Shown one piece after another: positions 15,863 to 22,000 of a stretch of 24,518 bases of DNA. Position 1 is the first letter of the stretch; every line of letters starts with the position of its first letter. The translations under genes and the position numbers were made by a program. The DNA comes from a virus: the IMG/VR virus record IMGVR_UViG_3300025870_000070, positions 1 through 24,518 of that record; one strand, given 5' to 3'. The notes under the pieces were generated by a model. The model saw only the letters and a program-made list of their open reading frames with translations, was not told where the DNA came from and made no database searches.

Positions 15863-16488
15863 AAATTTTTATTGGGTATGAATCAGCATACCCTGAAATG
15901 TTTGATGTATGCAAAAAAAGCATACTTCGTTACAATTCTAGTCATGAAATCATACCACTCAAAAAATCGGAAATATCCGAATATACTCGTCCTTTTCAGA
16001 ACGAGAGTACAGAGTTTGCCTTTACTCGTTTTCTAGTACCACAGCTCTGTGACTACGAAGGCGAAGCTTTATTCTGTGATGGAGATTTCTTATGGCTCTG
16101 TGACCCTGAAGAAGTTATGGATTATTTTTCCGATGAACATACAGTTCATGTGGTAAAACATCCTAATTTTCTCGTTCAAAGTAAAAAAATGAAAGGCAAG
16201 AAAAATCATAGTTACCCTAGAAAGTACTGGTCTAGTCTTATGCTTTTTAATAATCCTAAGTGTACGGAACTTACTTATGATTATATAAACCAAGCCCCAG
16301 CGGGTGCATTGCATGAGTTACGATGGGCAGATAGTATAGGGGGAATTCCTGCGCAGTATAATGCCATGGTAAATTATTACAAATTCAAGAGACCAAAAGC
16401 ACTACACTTTACAGATGGTGGGCCTTGGTTAAATATAAACGAATGTTCGGAGATGACAGCAAAATGGGTAGAACTTTACAAGATTTAA
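15859..16488 (+). CDS. GT8-like glycosyltransferase
   Basis: This 209-residue protein opens with MKIFIGYESAYPEMFDVCKKSI, typical of small GT8-like or lipopolysaccharide-type glycosyltransferases. TEFAFTRFLVPQL follows, then the DxD motif in LFCDGDFLW (Asp74, Asp76). Near the end, ALHFTDGGPW resembles the 'HFxGxxKPW' metal/product motif of GT8 enzymes. A retaining transferase using a UDP-sugar is the family expectation. It overlaps the upstream transferase by ATGA and the GT29-like gene by 25 nt. No signal peptide or membrane anchor is visible. Confidence 0.78.
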   Translation: MKIFIGYESAYPEMFDVCKKSILRYNSSHEIIPLKKSEISEYTRPFQNESTEFAFTRFLVPQLCDYEGEALFCDGDFLWLCDPEEVMDYFSDEHTVHVVKHPNFLVQSKKMKGKKNHSYPRKYWSSLMLFNNPKCTELTYDYINQAPAGALHELRWADSIGGIPAQYNAMVNYYKFKRPKALHFTDGGPWLNINECSEMTAKWVELYKI

Positions 16489-17126
16489 CAGAAAATAAAA
16501 ACATAGTACTTGTGGGAAATTCAGTAGAAATTCTACAGTATGACTTTGGGGAATATATAGAAAGTTTCGATACAGTTGTGCGATTTGGGAAAGGTATTCC
16601 TGAGCCTAAACTACATCAACATATTGGAGGTCGCACAGATATTTGGATTACAGGGTGGCTTCGTATGAATTTACATGACGCTTTTAAAAATGCTTATCCA
16701 CTATTTAATCGTTGTCGTATACACCTTGATAAATACCCAGACCACAAAGGACCACCACCGTGGGGGCATGATAATGACATGTTCTCTGATAAAGAATTGG
16801 AAAAGATATTTGAACTGGTGGGAGCGCGGAACGGAGTAGCGCCTGGCGGAGGACGACCGAGTGCAGGTTTTCTTGGTATATTATTTTTCTTGCAGAAGTG
16901 CAAGTGCAAAAGTATAACTTTAATTGGTTTTGATTTTTTTGCTAAAAAGTTACCGATTAAAACAGGTGGGGATTACCCATCAAGTTGGCATATGCCTATA
17001 AATTCAACAGGTTCAAATCCCCACAATCGCAATGAAGCTAAATTAGTAAAGAGATGGGAAGACAAAGGAAAACTACAGTGGAAAATTCTTTCCGACCTAA
17101 ATGATGAAATGTTAAAGTTTTCCTAA
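16464..17126 (+). CDS. GT29 sialyltransferase-like glycosyltransferase
   Basis: This 220-residue protein has the marks of family GT29. A sialylmotif-L-like stretch runs from NIVLVGNS (Gly18-Ser20) through FDTVVRFG to HIGGRTDIWITG. A sialylmotif-S-like stretch reads RPSAGFLGI...CKCKSITLIGFDFF, and a later HNRNE resembles the very-small HxxxE motif. GT29 enzymes use CMP-sialic acid or CMP-Kdo-like donors. ATG 16464 is preferred; TTG 16425 and ATG 16443 are in frame but add overlap with the GT8-like gene. It has no membrane anchor, unlike animal GT29 enzymes. Its last 15 nt overlap the convergent minus-strand gene. The donor is not proven, and no CMP-sialate synthetase is seen here. Confidence 0.75.
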   Translation: MGRTLQDLTENKNIVLVGNSVEILQYDFGEYIESFDTVVRFGKGIPEPKLHQHIGGRTDIWITGWLRMNLHDAFKNAYPLFNRCRIHLDKYPDHKGPPPWGHDNDMFSDKELEKIFELVGARNGVAPGGGRPSAGFLGILFFLQKCKCKSITLIGFDFFAKKLPIKTGGDYPSSWHMPINSTGSNPHNRNEAKLVKRWEDKGKLQWKILSDLNDEMLKFS

Positions 17127-18032
17127 TCTATATCCTACTTGTAATAACTTACTTGCAGTAGACTTTTGTCTATTTGCTTTATATACTAAGTTTTCACAAA
17201 TTCTAGCGTTTCTATAGTTTACAGGTATGTTTGGAATTAAATCAGAGTATAAGTCCCAAGGAAAAGACAATTGCTGTCCAGTAGTTACCTTAGCATATCC
17301 AAGTTCTAACGCTTTTGTAGGTATAGAGATACTCCAAGATTTTCTTAACATTACATTATAGTTTAAGTATTCTTTACAAGGCAAAGCATCCCACTGAATT
17401 AATAAATCACTTTTACCATTCATATATCTAGGTAGTAATCCTCTTTGTCCTTCATGTAACTTTGTAAAGAAGTATTGATTAGTAGATGCTAATACTCTAC
17501 TATCATAGTCATTATAAAATCCTTTTGGATAAAATAAATCATTATCATTTGCGTCTTTTAATAAATCATAGTTTATAATAAAAAACTCTGTGTCCCAGTT
17601 TGCGGGCATATCTGCTTTTGCAAAATCTAACATTCCATAATAGCTAGAAAATATTTTGTGTCCTACAAATACTTTCTTTCTTGATAAGTGTGCCATCTTA
17701 CTTTGGAAAAAAGTTTCGTCAGGTATTTCATTAGTCCATCCAGTTTTTAAGAATATTCTAGTGCCTCCTGCATACAGGATTCTTTTATGTAGTCCTTTAT
17801 CTTTCCAATGTAATCTAAGATGTTGAATAGCTCTAGCGGCATAATCTTTTTTCCAATAGCTTTCGTAAATTCTTACATTTGGTATATTTTCAAAAATCCA
17901 GTTAACGGGCAAGTCTTCGTAATCTTCTTCATTGACATATAAATGCAGACGATATTCTTCGTCTTTATCAATTAAGGAAGCTATTGTGAAATAACTCCAC
18001 GTCGGATTCCATGTATGTACTATCTCAATCAT
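17112..18032 (-). CDS. Hypothetical protein, possibly divergent glycosyltransferase
   Basis: This 306-residue protein has no assured family. Its N-terminal MIEIVHTWNPTWSYFTIASL and the middle RILYAGGTRIF, followed by NWDTEFFIINYDLLKD, recall GT8-type proteins, in which a 'lyLDaDi' strand is followed by a 'fNsGvmlin' strand. The DxD aspartates are absent: AGGTR stands where they would be. It could be a degenerate transferase or an unrelated fold. It overlaps the upstream Kps-like gene by 8 nt and is the last gene of the minus-strand fibre operon. Its stop overlaps the 3' end of the convergent GT29-like gene by 15 nt. The GT8 idea is weak inference. Confidence 0.65.
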   Translation of the reverse strand: MIEIVHTWNPTWSYFTIASLIDKDEEYRLHLYVNEEDYEDLPVNWIFENIPNVRIYESYWKKDYAARAIQHLRLHWKDKGLHKRILYAGGTRIFLKTGWTNEIPDETFFQSKMAHLSRKKVFVGHKIFSSYYGMLDFAKADMPANWDTEFFIINYDLLKDANDNDLFYPKGFYNDYDSRVLASTNQYFFTKLHEGQRGLLPRYMNGKSDLLIQWDALPCKEYLNYNVMLRKSWSISIPTKALELGYAKVTTGQQLSFPWDLYSDLIPNIPVNYRNARICENLVYKANRQKSTASKLLQVGYRLGKL

Positions 18033-18903
18033 TTTTCTTTTTATACTCCCAAAAATTATTTATGTATAAATCTCTTCTATGCTCTGCATCTTTATCAAAG
18101 GCAAATATTATGCCTGAATTTTTTGCTGAAAGTATTTTTTCTATACCTGTATATCCGTTTGTCTGTGAACAAGCGTGATAAATACTTTCATATGTTAATA
18201 AACTTTTTTCTCTTTCTTTTTTTGTGTAACTTATCATTCTTAAGTTTTTCTTTAGTAATAATGCTATGAGTCCCATTTCACTATTTGGCATTGTAGCTAC
18301 ATCAGAGCATTTCATCAATAACTCCATGCCACCACTTCTTTTGTTTAAAATCTTATCCTTACCAAACTTTCTTTTTAATTTAGCTACGAATAACTCAGTT
18401 GTTATTGGATGTGGCTTTATAACATACCCTTCTTCTATACACTGACCTATTCTACCCCAATGAACACATTTTTCTTTACTAAGAAGATTAGTTCCTGGAG
18501 GAAACACTACTTTATCATATTCTTCTTCAACATGACGTAAGTGATATTTATTTCTTAAGTTACTTTTAATTCTATCTATTCGTTCTCTATCAATTTTGAC
18601 TTTTGAGTTCACTATTGTGTTCATGAGTCTATCATTGATTTTTATTGAGTTAACTCTTAAATATATTCCTGCACCTAAAAAATCAGTATATAACCAATTT
18701 CTAACAGTATGCAGTTCATTAGTATTATACCAAACATCATAAGAAAAAGGTAATCCTTCCATACTATGAGGTATTATCTGTTCCTTTAATTTAGATAATT
18801 CATCTAAATCTTCTTTTGGTCTTACACAAGACCCAGATTTAAAGATATGAGTTGACTGATCTCCGAGTTCTTCAACACTCGACATTGGTACTAGTTTACC
18901 CAT
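18025..18903 (-). CDS. KpsC/KpsS/TagF-like polysaccharide transferase, putative
   Basis: This 292-residue protein has EEGYVIKPHPITT at roughly residues 160-172 and, about 40 residues on, CSDVATMPNSEMGLIALLLKKNLRMISY. The pair 'xxKPHP' and 'sDvvxxxnSxxxlealllgkp' is the recognisable core of GT-B-type capsule (KpsC/KpsS) and teichoic-acid (TagB/TagF) transferases. In those families the HP His and the Ser/Glu of the second motif contact the donor phosphate. The expected donors are CMP-Kdo or CDP-glycerol. The N-terminal ~130 residues are unrecognised. Its ATG overlaps the stop of the 55-aa gene. The donor could link it to the CDP-forming enzyme at 3184-3615. Confidence 0.6.
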   Translation of the reverse strand: MGKLVPMSSVEELGDQSTHIFKSGSCVRPKEDLDELSKLKEQIIPHSMEGLPFSYDVWYNTNELHTVRNWLYTDFLGAGIYLRVNSIKINDRLMNTIVNSKVKIDRERIDRIKSNLRNKYHLRHVEEEYDKVVFPPGTNLLSKEKCVHWGRIGQCIEEGYVIKPHPITTELFVAKLKRKFGKDKILNKRSGGMELLMKCSDVATMPNSEMGLIALLLKKNLRMISYTKKEREKSLLTYESIYHACSQTNGYTGIEKILSAKNSGIIFAFDKDAEHRRDLYINNFWEYKKKND

Positions 18904-19063
18904 TTTTTAATTTTCTTATTGTTTGTTTTAGTTCTATTATATGTTTTTCTTGTTCTTGCAATCTTTCTTCAAATTGATGTATTGAATCAAATAAAGCATT
19001 GCCCAAGCTTTCTAATTTTTCACTCACATATTTAGGAGTGATATCTTTTTCTTGTAGTTTCAT
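18896..19063 (-). CDS. Small coiled-coil-like protein, 55 aa
   Basis: This short frame fills what would otherwise be a 178-nt gap inside the minus-strand operon. It encodes 55 residues beginning MKLQEKDITPKYVSEKLESL. The C-terminal half (FEERLQEQEKHIIELKQTIR) has a heptad-like pattern of hydrophobic and charged residues. It begins 19 nt after the giant fibre gene stops, with AGAG shortly upstream, and its stop overlaps the next ATG by 8 nt (ATGGGTAA). Operon fit and protein-like composition support a real gene. It may be a small fibre accessory or chaperone-like protein; that role is inference. Confidence 0.72.
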   Translation of the reverse strand: MKLQEKDITPKYVSEKLESLGNALFDSIHQFEERLQEQEKHIIELKQTIRKLKNG

Positions 19064-19081
19064 TTATATCTCTGTTGGTGA

Positions 19082-22000
19082 TTAATTTTCGGACCACTGG
19101 CTACCATCCCAGAAGGACGCATTAAATGCTTCTGCACTGGATACTTCTGTATCAAATATTGTTCCAGCTGCTGATGCGGTAATTCTTTCAAACACTTGCG
19201 TAGATGTATCAAAGGTCGTTGTAGTTGTAGGAGTAGTTGTCCTAGTTGTATCTGATAATCTGCTTGTTTCAATCGTAGTGGTAGTAGTTCTACCTGTTGC
19301 AAATACAGTAGTTCTGGTTGTATTAAATACTGTACTTGTAGCAAATACTGTTGTTCTTGTAGTATCTGTAGCTCTTGTAGTATTAAATGTAGATACTGTA
19401 TTTCTTGATGTAACTGTACCTCTACTTGTTAGAGAAGCTCTAGAAGTTTCAAATGTAGATACTGTATCTCTAACTGTAACCGTGCCTCTAGTTGTTTGTG
19501 ACAATCTAGAAGTTTCAAATGTAGATACTGTATCTCTAACTGTAACTGTGCCTCTAGTTGTTTCTGATACTCTAGTAGTGTTAAATGTAGATACTGTATC
19601 TCTTGATGTAACTGTACCTCTATCCGTTAGTGTTGTAGTGTTAGTATCAAATGTAGTAGTAGTGCTTTTGCTTGTTCCAGTCGATCTAGTTGTAATAGTT
19701 CCTTGAGTAGTAGCATAAGTTGTGGTTGTAGCTCTACTTGTAAGAGTCGCGTTACTTGTACCAGTCGCTAAAGTTGTATTAAATACTGTACTTGTAGCTA
19801 AACTTGTAGCTGTTGTTCTAGTTGTGTCTGATACTCTTGAAGTGTTAAATGTTGTGCTTGTACTTCTTTCTTCTTGTGTTGTTCTAGTTGTATCAGATAA
19901 TCTAGCAGTATTAAAGGTTGTTGTCGTACCTCTACTAGAGCCAGTCACTAGGGTAGTATTAAATACTGTGGTTGTAGCTCTACTTGTTCCCGTACTTCTT
20001 GAAGATAATCTAGAAGTTTGATATGCTGTAGTAAATTCTGTAGTTCTACTTGTATTTGTAGTTTGTGTAGTAGTATAACTTGTTGACTGAGAAGTACCAG
20101 TAGTTCTACTTGTATTTGTTGCAAATGATGTATTATACGAAGTTGACTGCGATGTATTACTACTTCTCGATGTATTTGTAGCTTGTGTAGTAGTATAACT
20201 TGTTGACTGAGAAGTAGCTGTGCTTCTGCTTGTATTTGTAGCCTGTGTAGTAGTATAACTTGTTGACTGAGAAGTGCCTGTACCTTGGCTCGTGTTAGTA
20301 GTTCTACTTGTAGTAAATGATGTATTATCTACATATGCGGTTGTTCTACTTGTATTTGTATTTCTTGTAGTAGCAAATGTTGTATTATCACTATACTCTG
20401 TTAGTATACTTGTGTTTGTACTTCTTGTTGTGGCAAATGATGTATTATTAGTAAATGCCGTTGTTATACTTGTGTTTGTACTTCTTGTTGTAGCAAAGGA
20501 TGTATTATTAGTAAATGCTGTTAGCCTACTTGTATTTGTACTTCTTGTTGTAGCAAATGTTGTATTATCTACATATGCTGTTAGCCTACTTGTATTTGTA
20601 GCATTTGTAAATGCTGTATTATCACTATACTCTGTTAGTCTTGATGTGTTTGTATTGTAACTAGTGCTTCTTGTAGTATTATCACTATACTCTGTTAGTC
20701 TTGAAGTAGCTGTATTTCTTGTAGTAGCTTGTGAAGTATTATCCACATATGATGTTAGTCTACTTGTGTTTGTTGCATTTGTAAATCCTGTACTTCTTGC
20801 TGTGTTTGTAGCGAATGATGTACTTCTACTTGTATTTGTTGCAAAAGATGTACTATTTGTAAATCCTGTACTTCTACTTGTATTTGTTCCAAAAGATGTA
20901 CTATTTGTAAATCCTGTACTTCTACTTGTATTTGTTGCAAAAGATGTATTATTTGTAAATCCTGTGTTAACCGCCGCTAGTCCTGTAGCCCTTGCAGTAT
21001 TAGTATTTCTTGCTGTGTTTGTATTGACAGCAGCAAGTCCTGTAGCTCTAGCAGTATTTGTTGCAAATGATGTATTTCTTGTAGTATTTGCTACACCTGT
21101 TGATATATATGTTGTATTATATTGCGTGGATCTTGTGGTATTATTAGTAAAAGCTGTAGCAGTATTTAAATACTGTGTAGTCTCTTGTACACCTCCAAAG
21201 TAACTAAAGTAACTATAAGTAAATGCCGTTATGGTAGTAACAGCAGTATTTGTACCAAATGATGTATTTCTATCTGTACCTTCCTGGAAAGTATGTGATG
21301 TATTAGTAGAGAAAGAAGTACTTCGTGTTGTATTATTTGTAAATCCTGTGCTTCTACTTGTGTTTGTTGAATTTGTAAAAGATGTACTATTTGTAAATGC
21401 TGTGTTTCTACTTGTATTTGTACTTCTTGCTGTGTTTGTACTTCTTGTAGTATTATCTACATATGCGGTTGTTCTCGCAGTATTAGTATTTCTTGTAGTA
21501 TTATCACTATACTGTGTTGTTCTCGCAGTATTAGTATTTCTTGTAGTATTATCACTATACTCTGTTGTTCTTGTAGTATTGTTTGTAAATCCTGTACTTC
21601 TTGCTGTGTTTGTATTTACTTGTGCAAGTCCTGTATTTCTACTTGTGTTTGTGGCAAAAGCAGTATTGTACGAAGTACTATTCGTGAAGCCTGTACTTCT
21701 TGATGTATTCGTAGCAAATGATGTGTTTCTAGTTGTAGAGTTTGTAAACCCTGTGTTTCTACTTGTGTTAGTAGCTCTAGAAGTAGCTGTGTTTACTTGT
21801 GCAAGTCCTGTATTTCTACTAGTATTAGTAGATTGAGTAGTGTTATATGACGTATTAACTGCCGCTAATCCTGTATTTCTACTTGTATTAGTAGATTGCG
21901 TAGTGTTATATGACGTATTAACTGCGGCTAATTCTGTATTTCTACTTGTATTAGTAGATTGCGTAGTGTTATATGATGTATTAACGGCAGCAAGCGCAGT

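Noticed and set aside
19061-19068. TATAAATG on the minus strand as a T4-type late promoter (TATAAATA)
   Set aside because: It overlaps the start codon of the 55-aa gene, so RNA would begin inside the gene. One eight-base near-match in A+T-rich DNA is not evidence.
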